Below, piece after piece: positions 1 through 8,840 of a stretch of DNA of 64,000 nucleotides. Position 1 is the stretch's first letter. Each line of letters opens with the position of its first letter. Source of the DNA: Novosphingobium sp. ERN07 (GTDB lineage: Bacteria; Pseudomonadota; Alphaproteobacteria; Sphingomonadales; Sphingomonadaceae); the NCBI RefSeq assembly GCF_012641335.1, contig NZ_JABAID010000008.1:124001-188000 (forward strand). The letters are read 5' to 3'. Both the position numbers and the translations under genes were made by a program. The notes under the pieces are model-generated. The model had not been told where the DNA came from. It saw only the letters and a program-made list of their open reading frames with translations, and did no database searches.

Positions 1-1116
1 ATATTGCTGGCCAGAACTCTCACTCGGTGGCACCGGGCACTCGTAGACGCGCTCGGCGGTCGAGCAGGGACTGTCACCCGTCAGGCAATCCTCGCGCACG
101 AAATGGCAGCTGCCGTTCGCCTCGAGCTCGCTGCAATCATTGCCGGCGATCCTGGCTGAGCAGGTGTAATTGCGCTGCCAGGCCCAACATGGCTGGGTCA
201 CTGGCACGCCATCGACGATCCGGGTGACGGGATCGCTGTCGGTGCAGACCTCGCTGTCCTGCGAGCAATTGGCATCGCCCGCAAAACCCGAGCACTGGCT
301 CTCATTGCGCTGGGTCGTCACCACGGTTTCGGTGGTCGTGGTGTAAGGCGTGGCGCCCTCGACCGGGGCGGTGCAGCTCACCAAGTCGACACGTAAGTCG
401 CCGTAATTGCAGCCCCAGTAGATCCCGAAATAAGGATCGCAGAGGTTGATCGGCCAGGACTGAGTAACCGTGCACTGCGGCGCCGGATAATGGCTGCAAG
501 CGTAGATGCTGGCGGGATCGACCCCGCTGCCGCCGACGCAGTAATAGCCATAGATTTGTCGTGGGGCCGCGCTGGCCTCCAGCGTGATCGGACAGGATGC
601 GGACTTCTGCTCGGCCGTATAACCGGTGTTGCAGGTCGCCATGTAAGTGCCGACCGAGCCGGTGCCCGGCGGCAGCGGGACGCAATTGCCCTTCGAGCCG
701 GACACCGACATGCCGCTGGTGTAGTCGAGCGGAGTTTCGCTGATCTCGCCCGATCGCGCGAGGATGCTCTTGATTTCCTGGGGTGAGAAGCGCGCCCGAT
801 TGTTCATCGAGTCCTCGATCGTGCGGATGGCCGTGTTGCCAGTGGCTGTACTGCGCGCCGCTCCCTCGATCCGGTCCGGATGGGCGGCCAGATCTTCCAG
901 ACTCTGCGTCCCGGCGGGGTTGAAACCGGGAACGCGCGAGGCATCGGGCGATGTCGTCGCCGCACCCTTCACCTGGTCGATCACCGCATTGCCGAACGCC
1001 TTGCCGTCAGCCTTCGCATCAGCAGTCGTCGGACCTGATTGGGATTGGGCTCTGGCGGACTGAACCGCGCCTGCCGATAGCAGCCCGGCGCAGAGCAGCG
1101 TCAGGATTGTTCTCAT
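1..1116 (-). CDS. traN: TraN, conjugative mating-pair stabilization protein (N-terminal part)
   Basis: The reading frame is open from the ATG at 1116 to the window edge, so 372 N-terminal residues are seen and the C-terminus is missing. A signal peptide covers about residues 1-23 and ends in ARAQ. From about residue 147 onward there are 19 cysteines, the dense disulfide pattern of F-type TraN, an outer-membrane protein that stabilises donor-recipient pairs through a recipient receptor. The start overlaps the trbC stop as ATGA, and the gene is last of the tra genes visible. Identification rests on position, signal peptide and cysteine pattern; the residues between cysteines are divergent, as expected for a receptor-contacting protein. 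Confidence 0.85.
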   Translation of the reverse strand, partial: MRTILTLLCAGLLSAGAVQSARAQSQSGPTTADAKADGKAFGNAVIDQVKGAATTSPDASRVPGFNPAGTQSLEDLAAHPDRIEGAARSTATGNTAIRTIEDSMNNRARFSPQEIKSILARSGEISETPLDYTSGMSVSGSKGNCVPLPPGTGSVGTYMATCNTGYTAEQKSASCPITLEASAAPRQIYGYYCVGGSGVDPASIYACSHYPAPQCTVTQSWPINLCDPYFGIYWGCNYGDLRVDLVSCTAPVEGATPYTTTTETVVTTQRNESQCSGFAGDANCSQDSEVCTDSDPVTRIVDGVPVTQPCWAWQRNYTCSARIAGNDCSELEANGSCHFVREDCLTGDSPCSTAERVYECPVPPSESSGQQY

Positions 1117-1868
1117 CGATCCTCTCCTTCCTCGAGGCGGGCAAGATGAAGGCGCGCCAGCGCGGCGCCGGGGCCGGCACCGTCCTTGAAGGTTTCGAGG
1201 ACCTGCCCGACCGTCACATTGCCGGTCAGCCGGTCGTGAGGCGGCGGAACGTCCTGGCAATCAAAGCCATCGCAAGGAGCGAAGTCGCTCCCCACCATGA
1301 CAAAGCTCGGTGCGGCCTCGATGTGGAAGGCGCGGAACAGGCGCGGGTCGATGCCGAGTGCCTGCGGAGCATCCTCGCCTTGCCAGATCTCGGTCAGGAG
1401 CGCCTTGAACCGCGCAGAATCGCCGGATGGAAAGCCCCGCAGCACCGTCACGCCGCCGGCGCGGCCCATGTCGCGCACCAAGGCCTTCAAGGCCTCGGGC
1501 GGCATCGACAGGCTGGCAAAGGCGATGAAGCGCGGGCTCTCGCCAAGCGGCGCTTTTTCCGCCTCGGCCCGCTCGCGAACCATCGCATCGAAATCGAGGA
1601 CGTCCGTGCTTTTCCACGTAGGTGGCAGGCTGTCGGCATAGCGCGCACCCGCGGATTGGGCCTGGCCCTGGGTTTGGAGCGCGTCATCGTGCAGCGCTTC
1701 GGCCCGCCCGCGGACTGTCGCCGCCAGGGCGGCTGCGTCCTCGGCATGCTCTGCCGAGCGGGCGCGAATGGCCTCGAGGTCGATGCCGTCGGGTGCACTC
1801 TGGGCAAGCGCGAGGCCCGCGAGGGGAACGGCCAGTCCCAGCGGGATGAGAAGGAGTTTCCGGTTCAT
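1113..1868 (-). CDS. trbC: TrbC, F-type pilus assembly protein
   Basis: This is a 251-residue protein with a signal peptide of about 21 residues (ends GLALAQ). The C-terminal half holds the TrbC_Ftype domain, with FIAFASLSMPPEALKALV at about residue 115 and a thioredoxin-like pattern. In F-type systems TrbC is a periplasmic protein that works with TraW in pilus assembly. The frame is open upstream for 118 more codons, but those lie inside traU in another frame. The ATG at 1868 is chosen because it overlaps the traU stop as ATGA and gives a clean signal peptide. A central helical stretch rich in Ala and Glu precedes the domain. Confidence 0.9.
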   Translation of the reverse strand: MNRKLLLIPLGLAVPLAGLALAQSAPDGIDLEAIRARSAEHAEDAAALAATVRGRAEALHDDALQTQGQAQSAGARYADSLPPTWKSTDVLDFDAMVRERAEAEKAPLGESPRFIAFASLSMPPEALKALVRDMGRAGGVTVLRGFPSGDSARFKALLTEIWQGEDAPQALGIDPRLFRAFHIEAAPSFVMVGSDFAPCDGFDCQDVPPPHDRLTGNVTVGQVLETFKDGAGPGAALARLHLARLEEGEDR

Positions 1869-2878
1869 AGTGCGCAGCAGTTCCGCTTGCGCCAGACGAG
1901 GTAGCCCATGTCCTCGCCGATCGCGGGGATGACCTGTCCGGCCGATTGAAAGGTGGTGGCGGCACCGATCGGGGGGCAGGCATAGCGCCCCTTGGTCGCC
2001 GGGTTCGGATTGGTGGCCTGGAAGCGGTATTGCTGCTTGCGCATCACCGGCATCAGGTATTTGCCGCAGAGTCCCTTGCTGCCCATCGTGCCCCAGGCAA
2101 CGAGCTCGCGGTGGAGCTTGTAGGCAAAGCGCGAGAGCACGAGCCGCGAAGCCTGGACATGCCCGATCGAGGCCGAGACGTTGCCGTTCATCGGGTACAT
2201 CGAGCCCTGGCAGCCAGCACACCAGAACATTTCGTCAACCGGCAGGTGGACTGTCGAGGACACGCAATCGGCAGCGCAGGCGGCGAGCGCGAGCGGGTTG
2301 GCGAACAGGACCGCCTCGGGATTGATGATCGCGGTGAGTTCGCTGTCCTGCCAGAGCGGATCGATCTCGGAGATGTAGAGAATGTCGATCGAGCCCGATT
2401 CCAGGCACAGGAAATCGGTGATGATCTCCATCCAGTAGATCAGCGGATAGGCATACCAGTGGACGTGCCAGCTCGAGTAATTCTGGCTTGCCCCACCGAT
2501 CGCCGATGGCCCCTTGATCGAGCGAAAACCGATATCGAAGCCGGGATCGAGCTTCATCCCGCCCAGGTTGACGAAGCACCAGGGCTTCATGCTGACGTCG
2601 GCAAGTCGGACCGGCTCCCAGAAGCCCATGGCGATGCCCGGCCGCAAACCGCAAAGGCACAGCGGCAGGGTCGGGTTGGAAGGATCTGGACGGCTCGACG
2701 GCCAGATCTTGAGGCCCCCGACCGAGATCGGAAACAGGCAGGACCAGCAGATGTCAGTGATCGGGTTGACGAAGCTGCCGGTGCAGCGGCCGGGGCCCGC
2801 ATCTGCACTGGCTGGACTGGCCAGCATCAGGCCCAGCGCTCCGAGCGCAGCCGCTACCAGACGACGAAGATGTGTCAT
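1865..2878 (-). CDS. traU: TraU, F-type conjugal transfer pilus assembly/DNA transfer protein
   Basis: The protein has 337 residues, about the family length (~330). It has a signal peptide cut near ASPASADA and a cysteine-rich mature part, with CWSC and CLCG early and more Cys pairs (CAADC, CAGC) later, as is typical of TraU. TraU is periplasmic or outer-membrane associated and acts in DNA transfer more than in pilus extension. It sits between traW and trbC with four-base ATGA overlaps on both sides, which is the classic traW-traU-trbC-traN order. Nothing seems truncated. Confidence 0.93.
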   Translation of the reverse strand: MTHLRRLVAAALGALGLMLASPASADAGPGRCTGSFVNPITDICWSCLFPISVGGLKIWPSSRPDPSNPTLPLCLCGLRPGIAMGFWEPVRLADVSMKPWCFVNLGGMKLDPGFDIGFRSIKGPSAIGGASQNYSSWHVHWYAYPLIYWMEIITDFLCLESGSIDILYISEIDPLWQDSELTAIINPEAVLFANPLALAACAADCVSSTVHLPVDEMFWCAGCQGSMYPMNGNVSASIGHVQASRLVLSRFAYKLHRELVAWGTMGSKGLCGKYLMPVMRKQQYRFQATNPNPATKGRYACPPIGAATTFQSAGQVIPAIGEDMGYLVWRKRNCCAL

Positions 2879-3504
2879 GGGCGGACTCCTTGACGGGGTG
2901 GAAGGACGATCTCGCTGACTTCGAGTGCGCGGCCTTGCTGGCGCACCCGCGCCGGCACCGCCCCGATCCCGAAGTGGCGGATGAGTTTGCCGCCCTGGTC
3001 GAAGTAAAAGCGCCGCTGCCGTGCCTTCATCAGCTCGAGCGGAGCGCCTTTGGTGAGGATGAGCTTCGCAGCCCTAGACTGGCTCAGCGCCCAGGCGAGC
3101 TGCTCGGGATCATCGCCGTCGAAGAACAGGAGCTCGGCGCGCAGCGGCACGCTATCGAGTGGGTTCACTCGCGTGCCGCGGACATGAATGAGCTCGCCCT
3201 TGGCGCCCCGAATATCGGTCTCGAGCGTGATCGTCGGATCAAAGTTCCAGCGGCGGGCCGCGCTCGCGCGGATAAGTCCGGCGACCAGCTCAGGCCGATT
3301 GACCCGGGCCGCCGTGCGCCGCTGCAGTTCCTGGTTGAGCCGCTTGGTCTCGCCCGACTTTTCCATGGCGGCGAGCCGCGTATGGATCTGCTCAAGGAGA
3401 TCTCGCTCGATCACCGGGAAGACCGCGCCTTGCTGGCCATAGTCACGAGCCTCGGCCGCAGGGACGCAGGCGAGGCAGAGTGGAAGGAAAAGCGCGCGCC
3501 TCAC
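2875..3504 (-). CDS. traW: TraW, F-type conjugal transfer pilus assembly protein
   Basis: This is a 209-residue protein with a signal peptide of about 19 residues (ends AEARD). The mature start resembles the TraW N-terminus (YGQQGAVFPVIERDLL). The later part (residues 95-200) carries the DPTITLETDI and RFYFDQGGKL stretches typical of the family. TraW is a periplasmic partner of TrbC and TraU. The gene overlaps its neighbours by four bases on each side. Confidence 0.92.
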   Translation of the reverse strand: MRRALFLPLCLACVPAAEARDYGQQGAVFPVIERDLLEQIHTRLAAMEKSGETKRLNQELQRRTAARVNRPELVAGLIRASAARRWNFDPTITLETDIRGAKGELIHVRGTRVNPLDSVPLRAELLFFDGDDPEQLAWALSQSRAAKLILTKGAPLELMKARQRRFYFDQGGKLIRHFGIGAVPARVRQQGRALEVSEIVLPPRQGVRP

Positions 3505-4022
3505 AGGATCGACCTCCCACTGCCAAGAATGTGGCCACGGCAGGCAAAGCCCACTTCGGCGTAGCGGCTGTCGAAGCCGCGCGGATGGTCGCTCCCGACA
3601 TAGAAGCAGTTCCGCGGGATGACGCCTTCGGGTCCGGGGCTGAGCTTGAGCCCGAGCCGGGTTTTCGTCAGACGCGCGCCGACCTTGCGCCCGTTGACCA
3701 GGACCTCGGCGCCCTCGTGGCTCACCACGTCGCCCGGCAGGCCGAGCACGCGCTTGCCGAAAAGGTGCGGACCTTTCCCGAAATGCCTCTCGAGCATCGG
3801 CGAGGCTGGCGGCTCGAAGAAGATCAGGCTGCCGCGCGAGATCGGCGCCGACTTGTCGAGCCAGAAGGCCCAGTTGGGCAGGCTCGGGCTCGCATTGATG
3901 AGGAAAGCATGATCCTCACCAAAAGCGGCGATCGGCGCCCAGGCAAACGGCAGGGCGACAATCCCGGTAAGGAGCAACGGACGCCGGACCCGGCGCAGCG
4001 TGCGCGCGAGAAGATCCGTCAT
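3501..4022 (-). CDS. traF: Conjugative transfer signal peptidase, TraF-type (S26 family)
   Basis: This 173-residue protein has one N-terminal membrane segment (about residues 17-35). The S26 signatures follow: the nucleophile region NASPSLP, with Ser47 the likely catalytic serine, and GKRVLGLPGD with Lys90 as the general base. The C-terminal NCFYVGSDHPRGFDSRYAEVG matches box E of the TraF/LepB family. Such peptidases mature the pilin or cut other secreted Tra proteins. TraF here is the RP4-style peptidase name, not the unrelated F-plasmid TraF thioredoxin-like protein. It lies between trbI and traW with four-base overlaps. Confidence 0.9.
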   Translation of the reverse strand: MTDLLARTLRRVRRPLLLTGIVALPFAWAPIAAFGEDHAFLINASPSLPNWAFWLDKSAPISRGSLIFFEPPASPMLERHFGKGPHLFGKRVLGLPGDVVSHEGAEVLVNGRKVGARLTKTRLGLKLSPGPEGVIPRNCFYVGSDHPRGFDSRYAEVGFACRGHILGSGRSIL

Positions 4023-4420
4023 GGCCGCTTCTCCCGGCCAAACTTGGCGGCAACGCGCTGTTCGAGTTCAGCTGTGGCATCGGGGACATCACCGGCCAGT
4101 ACCGCTTCGGCGACCAGCACCACCCGGCCATTGCTGCCCATCTCGCGCACAGCGGCCTCGGCGGCTTGCAGGTAGGCCAGCGTCCGTGCCTGCCCATCCT
4201 CGGGCGCCTTGCCGCTGCGCGCTTCGGCATCGACAAAGCGCGCGATCGTTTCAGACAGGCGCACGGTGACGATTTGCTCACGGGGACGCGCCACTTCGCG
4301 ACTGACCCAGGCGCCCCAGAGAAGGAGGCAGACCGCGAGGAGAACCGCTCCCAGACGCAGCACCAGTGTGCGATTGAAGGGCTGTAGGATGCTCGTGTCA
4401 GCCATTGTCGGTCTCGCCAT
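4019..4420 (-). CDS. trbI: TrbI, F-type conjugal transfer protein
   Basis: This 133-residue protein has one membrane segment at about residues 22-42 followed by a periplasmic helical part, the size and topology of F-type TrbI, a small inner-membrane protein affecting pilus extension and retraction. Two ATGs are possible, at 4420 and 4405. Both lie inside a perfect 15-bp tandem duplication (4401-4430), so the start codon and its upstream context are duplicated. The N-terminus therefore cannot be decided from sequence. It overlaps the preceding gene by 8 or 23 bases. Confidence 0.8.
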   Translation of the reverse strand: MARPTMADTSILQPFNRTLVLRLGAVLLAVCLLLWGAWVSREVARPREQIVTVRLSETIARFVDAEARSGKAPEDGQARTLAYLQAAEAAVREMGSNGRVVLVAEAVLAGDVPDATAELEQRVAAKFGREKRP

Positions 4421-4799
4421 TGTCGGTCTCTTGGGAAGCAGGCGAAGCGAGCGCCATTTCGAGGCGCTTCAAAAACCGCGGCGCGCGCGCGAGCAGCACT
4501 CCGAGCGAGGTCGCGAGGAACACGCCCTGGAGGTCCTGCGAGAAGGCGATCCGCCCGATTGCGTCCGCCTCGCGGTAGTGGTCGGCGAGATTGGCAAGCT
4601 GCGCGAACAGCAGCCCCAGATCCCAGCCAGCGAGGAACAGGAACGCAAAGAGCGGCAGCCCGAGCACAATCAGCAGGCTCGAGACAGCAAAGCGCGAGGC
4701 TTCGATGAGGACGAAACATGTCCCCTGCAGAAACGGCAGCAAACGCTGCGGCGGCGACCACACTCCGATGTGGTCAAAGGGCGTCTGGTGGAAGGCCAT
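4398..4799 (-). CDS. Small inner-membrane protein within the tra operon, function unknown
   Basis: I do not recognise a named family for this 133-residue protein. Two hydrophobic segments are visible, about residues 34-62 and a weaker one near 92-105, suggesting an inner-membrane protein. It lies between traC and trbI, overlapping both (start against the traC stop, end over the trbI start), so it is almost certainly translated with the transfer genes. Its last residues are a duplicated ETDNG pair, created by a 15-bp tandem repeat that also duplicates the trbI start codon. Confidence 0.75.
   Translation of the reverse strand: MAFHQTPFDHIGVWSPPQRLLPFLQGTCFVLIEASRFAVSSLLIVLGLPLFAFLFLAGWDLGLLFAQLANLADHYREADAIGRIAFSQDLQGVFLATSLGVLLARAPRFLKRLEMALASPASQETDNGETDNG
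4401..4430. repeat. Perfect 15-bp tandem duplication over the orf133/trbI junction
   Basis: The unit GCCATTGTCGGTCTC occurs twice in a row (4401-4415 and 4416-4430). On the minus strand it encodes ETDNG twice at the end of the upstream protein and places an ATG in each copy in the trbI frame. Confidence 0.95.
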
Positions 4800-7351
4800 C
4801 AGCGCTCTCCTTGGCTGAGGCCCGCAACCTTGCGGATCGCATCGGCGAGCGGCATGCCGCGGGCCTCGAGCGCCTGGATCGCGGCGTAAGTGTCGGGGTC
4901 GGACGAGAAGATCGTCGCCGAGAGCGGGTCGAGCACCAGACGGCCGATCGCCTCGGTCTCTGGCCCCTTGATGAAAATCTCGGAGTATTCCGCGCCCGAG
5001 CGCTTCAGCGACCGGATCAGGGTCTCGGTGCGATCGTCCATGTCGAGCCGGGCGCTCTGCCGGAAATCGGCAATCGTCTCGGCCTTCTGCTGGAGGATCA
5101 GCATCCAGTCGCTGTTCTCGAGCGCGGCGCGGGCGCCGTCCGACTTGTAGTAGTCGTTCAATGACTGGGTGGCGGTCGCGAGCGCTCCGCCATATTTGCG
5201 CGCGGTGCGGGCATAGGTCTCGACGAACTCGCCCATCGAGCCGCCCCGCAGCATCGACCAGGCCTCGTCGATCAGCAGCAGCTTGCGCGTTGCCCGCGAC
5301 GTGCGCGTCATGGCCTGGCCGGTCATGAACATGATCGCCGAGAGGACGACGCTTCTGAGCTCCTCGCGGCTCGCAAGGTCGCTCATCTCGAAGACGGTGA
5401 AATCATCGTCGAGCGCGAAGCTGGCCTGCCCTGAAAAGAACCCGCCGTAGCTACCGCCCCGGCAATAGGGGGCGATCGCGGTCGCGAGATTGACGCCGAG
5501 TTCACCGCCGCCCTGTTCAAGGGCCGCCGCGATATCGTCGATGCTGCCGCCGCTACCGAGCGTGTCCCAGACCGTCGTTACCGCCCGGTCGATGAGGCCG
5601 CGCTCGGTATCGCTTGGCTTGTCATCGTGCCGCGCCATCTGGCCGATGATGGCTTTGATCATGGCAAAGCAGTCGAGACGATAGTCTTCATCGCTTGCAG
5701 CCCGGGCATCGTCGACCATCGAGAAGGGGTTGAGCGAGAAGCCTGCTGCCAGCGTGAACTCGACGAAACGGCCGCCCTGGAGTTTGACCGAGTGCTCAAA
5801 CGAGCGGCCATCGTCGATCACGACGACTTTAGCGCCCGCGCCGCGTAGGGCCGCGCAAAGCTCCTGGAGCAGGACCGACTTGCCCGACCCCGACTTGCCA
5901 CAGATCGCGATGTTGTGGTTGCCGGCCCCGTTCTCGAACGGCGACCACCAGAAGGGCTGACCGCGGCGGCCGACAAGCAGGAGGTGCGGCACGGCGCGGC
6001 CGAGATATTCGCCCTGCATCGGCGCGATATTGGCCGCCGTCGTCGAAAGCATCGTGCGCATGCGCTTCAGGCGCAGCATGTCGTCCGCCAGCCCATCGGC
6101 GAGGCTCAAGGGGAAGGATGCGACCAGGCCCTGGAGCTGGAGAAATCGCTCGTCGGCGAGATCCCAGCCTGCAGCCTTGAAGATCGCCTTGATCACCCGC
6201 TCGTGTGCATCGCCTTGGCCAAGCGGCGAATAGCTGGTGAGCCCGTAGAACAGCTTCACCAGCTTCTTGCCAGCCTGCAGCTCGTTTTGGACATGCCGCC
6301 ACTCGGCCGACTGGTCGGCAAGCTTGGGGAGGAAACGCGCGCTTTTAGTTTGGCTCAGGCTCGTGGTGCGCATGAACTTGTAGCCCGCGCGCGCCGACGC
6401 CGCCTCCTGGTCGGGATAGACGAGGCAAAGCATGGTCGCGGTCGGACAGGGAAACCGCAGCTTGTCGGTGAACATGTCGCCGATGAGGCGCGCGCATTCC
6501 CAAGGCGCCCAGCGTTCGGGGAACGCGCGCACGGCAAAGTGGCGCAGATCGAAGCTGTCGGGCAGGCATTCGCCGACTTCGGGATGGCCAGCGCGGTCGC
6601 GGCCGATCTCGCGGAACCGCTCGGTTCGCAGCACCATGCGGTCGTCCTCGACCTCGAGCTCGATGTCGCTGCGGATCGCCTGGACATCGATCTGCTCAAG
6701 CGGATTCCAGCTTTCACGCTCGGGTTCGCGCGCCGTGGTCGGCGACGTCAGCTCGTCGATCAGCCCGATCAGCGCCGAGGGCCGCAACGCTTGGGCTTCG
6801 AGGCCCAGCGAATGGATGAGTCCCAGGAGCCCCTCGCGACATTCGGCGAGTTCGGCATCAGTGACATGCGCGCTGTCGGGTACGCCCAAGGAGACGATCA
6901 GACGGCTACTGCGCACGTGGAAGGGCGCGTGCGCGGAACCGCTCTCCCAGACGAGATCATAGAACCGCGCGATCCGTTCGCGCGCGATCGCCTCGTAGAT
7001 TCCGCCCTGTTCGTAGCGGGGTGCGAACCACGGCGAGACCACTTGGCCGATGCGCGGGCTCGCGAAATTGAGCACCTGCAGGCAGGCGCCCTGGGGCAGC
7101 CCTTCGGAGAAGAACTGACCCAGGATTTCGCCGGTGCGCTCATCAGCACCGATGAGCGGCGTCACCTCGAGGATGAAGCCCTTGGAGCGGGCATTGCGGT
7201 AAAGCCCGGCGCTCTCGTCGAAGACTCGGTACGGGAGCCAGTCCGAGAGCATGTCGAGGCCGAAGCTCATGCGCGGCTTTTCCGCCGAGGCCGTGTCCGC
7301 AAACAGCGACCCCATCAGCGCATCGCGCGCGCTGGCAAGCGAGAGAGTCAT
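4799..7351 (-). CDS. traC: TraC, type IV secretion ATPase (VirB4 family)
   Basis: This is an 850-residue cytoplasmic ATPase that drives pilus assembly. A Walker A motif (GKSGSGKS) is seen near residue 485 and a Walker B (LLLIDEAW) near residue 690. The N-terminal half matches the TraC/F-type domain, including the early MLSDWLPYRVFDESAGLY stretch, where the dedicated F-type TraC domain starts. Length is close to F TraC (875). It starts at 7351 with ATG overlapping the traV stop by four bases and is the largest gene of the operon. Confidence 0.95.
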   Translation of the reverse strand: MTLSLASARDALMGSLFADTASAEKPRMSFGLDMLSDWLPYRVFDESAGLYRNARSKGFILEVTPLIGADERTGEILGQFFSEGLPQGACLQVLNFASPRIGQVVSPWFAPRYEQGGIYEAIARERIARFYDLVWESGSAHAPFHVRSSRLIVSLGVPDSAHVTDAELAECREGLLGLIHSLGLEAQALRPSALIGLIDELTSPTTAREPERESWNPLEQIDVQAIRSDIELEVEDDRMVLRTERFREIGRDRAGHPEVGECLPDSFDLRHFAVRAFPERWAPWECARLIGDMFTDKLRFPCPTATMLCLVYPDQEAASARAGYKFMRTTSLSQTKSARFLPKLADQSAEWRHVQNELQAGKKLVKLFYGLTSYSPLGQGDAHERVIKAIFKAAGWDLADERFLQLQGLVASFPLSLADGLADDMLRLKRMRTMLSTTAANIAPMQGEYLGRAVPHLLLVGRRGQPFWWSPFENGAGNHNIAICGKSGSGKSVLLQELCAALRGAGAKVVVIDDGRSFEHSVKLQGGRFVEFTLAAGFSLNPFSMVDDARAASDEDYRLDCFAMIKAIIGQMARHDDKPSDTERGLIDRAVTTVWDTLGSGGSIDDIAAALEQGGGELGVNLATAIAPYCRGGSYGGFFSGQASFALDDDFTVFEMSDLASREELRSVVLSAIMFMTGQAMTRTSRATRKLLLIDEAWSMLRGGSMGEFVETYARTARKYGGALATATQSLNDYYKSDGARAALENSDWMLILQQKAETIADFRQSARLDMDDRTETLIRSLKRSGAEYSEIFIKGPETEAIGRLVLDPLSATIFSSDPDTYAAIQALEARGMPLADAIRKVAGLSQGER

Positions 7352-7974
7352 GGCTGTTGACCTTTCTGAGGAGCGGGCTCCTCATGGTGTGCATCTGGGT
7401 GGGGGACCCGAGCCGGGAGGGAGGCAGTCCCGGGTCCCCCGGCCGGCGCGTGCTGCAAGGGGGCAGTGAGCACGTCCGGCAAGGCGGTGGTGGCAGGATC
7501 GGCAAGAAGATCGGCGGGGGAGACGATCGGGCGCGGCGGCTCCACTGCGCTCTCGGGATGACGAGCGGCGCTCACCGCACGGGCGAGTGCCCGAGCAACT
7601 TCGCGGCGGCTCGCCGGATCCTGAAACTGGCTGGCCGCGCTCGTCGGCAGCGGCACCTCCACGACCCGCGCTTCATGCGTCCGCCCATCTGCGTCGCGAT
7701 AGGGCGCAAGCACGACGCGCAGCCGTCCTTCGGATATCTGCGGCAGGACGCGCGCCGAGGGTAGCCTGGTCGCTTCGGGCGCTTTGCCGGAAGCCTGAGT
7801 GGCCGCGTCATCGATGACCGAGGTCGGCGCGCAATTGCCCTCCGGTGCCCGGCACGAGAAGCTCCCCTTGACGTTGCCGCCCAGCACCGCGCAGCCGCTA
7901 GTGGCTACAGCGAGGGCGGCGAGCGCCGCAAAGCGCAGCGGTGCGAGGGTAAATCTGTTGGGCCTGCCCATCAC
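7348..7974 (-). CDS. traV: TraV, outer-membrane lipoprotein of the T4SS core complex
   Basis: This 208-residue protein has a lipoprotein signal peptide with lipobox ATSGC and the modified cysteine at about residue 28. A second cysteine pair (FSCRAPEGNC) follows soon after, as in F-type TraV. The C-terminal half is Pro/Ala rich and probably flexible. TraV is the VirB7 counterpart and forms the outer-membrane core with TraK and TraB. ATG is at 7974; a second in-frame ATG follows immediately. It lies between dsbC and traC with four-base overlaps. Confidence 0.87.
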   Translation of the reverse strand: MMGRPNRFTLAPLRFAALAALAVATSGCAVLGGNVKGSFSCRAPEGNCAPTSVIDDAATQASGKAPEATRLPSARVLPQISEGRLRVVLAPYRDADGRTHEARVVEVPLPTSAASQFQDPASRREVARALARAVSAARHPESAVEPPRPIVSPADLLADPATTALPDVLTAPLQHAPAGGPGTASLPARVPHPDAHHEEPAPQKGQQP

Positions 7975-8840
7975 TTGCCTCCCTTGTTCGGAGTGAGGCC
8001 AAGGAAGCGGCGGATTTCGCTCGCCGGGCGATAGCCCTGCAGAACCGCGCCATCGCTCGCCCGCACCAGGACCGGCGTGCCGTTGAAGCCATTCGCCTTG
8101 GCGAAAGCCTCGTTTGCATCGAGGCCCTTGGGCTTGCAGCCCAGTCGCGCCTTCGGCACCTCACCGGCGTAGGCGGCGTGGAGCGCGGCGGCCGGATCGG
8201 ACGCGCAGAGGACGGCCTCAGACAGCGCTCGGCTCTTGGCGCCGAAGATCGAGATCGGCCGTTCTTCGACCTGGACGCCCGCTTTGGCGAGTTCGCCGGT
8301 CAGGCGCTGGCAATAGCCGCAGTGGAAGTCCGAAAAGACCACGACCTTGGGACCTGTCGGATTGCCCCAACGCACGGCGCCATCGGCGGGCAGCTTGGCA
8401 AGATCGACCTTGGCCGAGGCCGCGTTCGCCGGTTCTTCGTCCTGCGCCTTGCTCTCGCCGCCCGCGCGTGCTGCACCGGCGGCGATGAGGTCAGGGTTGA
8501 GCTCGAGCAGTCGCGCTGCCGTCACATCACGGCGCGTCTCCATGTCGTAGAGCCGCCCGACCAGGAGGTAACGGGCAGAGCCATCGACGTAGAACAACGT
8601 GCTCCCCGACACGACTTCGCACAGCCCGCCGAAACCCTCGCAAGTGAGCGCGTCGATCGGGGTCTTGGGAAGGCGTGCCTTGAGTGCGGCTCGCACAGCG
8701 CTCAAGGTGTCACTCGCCTGGGCCGGAGCAGAGGTCACTGCTGCGAGACCGAGGCTGACAACGGCGAAGGCCGTAGTGAGGGCAAGCGCTGCCGTAGCGG
8801 CGCGGGCTTTGAAGCCCGGCCGGAAATCCGTGTAATTCAT
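7971..8840 (-). CDS. dsbC: DsbC-family thiol:disulfide isomerase of the conjugation operon
   Basis: This 289-residue protein has an N-terminal hydrophobic signal or anchor (about residues 13-42). A DsbC_N-like dimerisation region at 45-110 follows (LPKTPIDALTCEG, YLLVGRLYDMETRRDVT). A thioredoxin-fold domain holds the active site CGYC near residue 175 and a cis-Pro loop GTPV near 255. It probably isomerises disulfides in the cysteine-rich TraN and TraU. Many F-type systems carry such a gene (TrbB or DsbC). It is coupled by four-base overlaps to traB and traV. Confidence 0.9.
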   Translation of the reverse strand: MNYTDFRPGFKARAATAALALTTAFAVVSLGLAAVTSAPAQASDTLSAVRAALKARLPKTPIDALTCEGFGGLCEVVSGSTLFYVDGSARYLLVGRLYDMETRRDVTAARLLELNPDLIAAGAARAGGESKAQDEEPANAASAKVDLAKLPADGAVRWGNPTGPKVVVFSDFHCGYCQRLTGELAKAGVQVEERPISIFGAKSRALSEAVLCASDPAAALHAAYAGEVPKARLGCKPKGLDANEAFAKANGFNGTPVLVRASDGAVLQGYRPASEIRRFLGLTPNKGGK

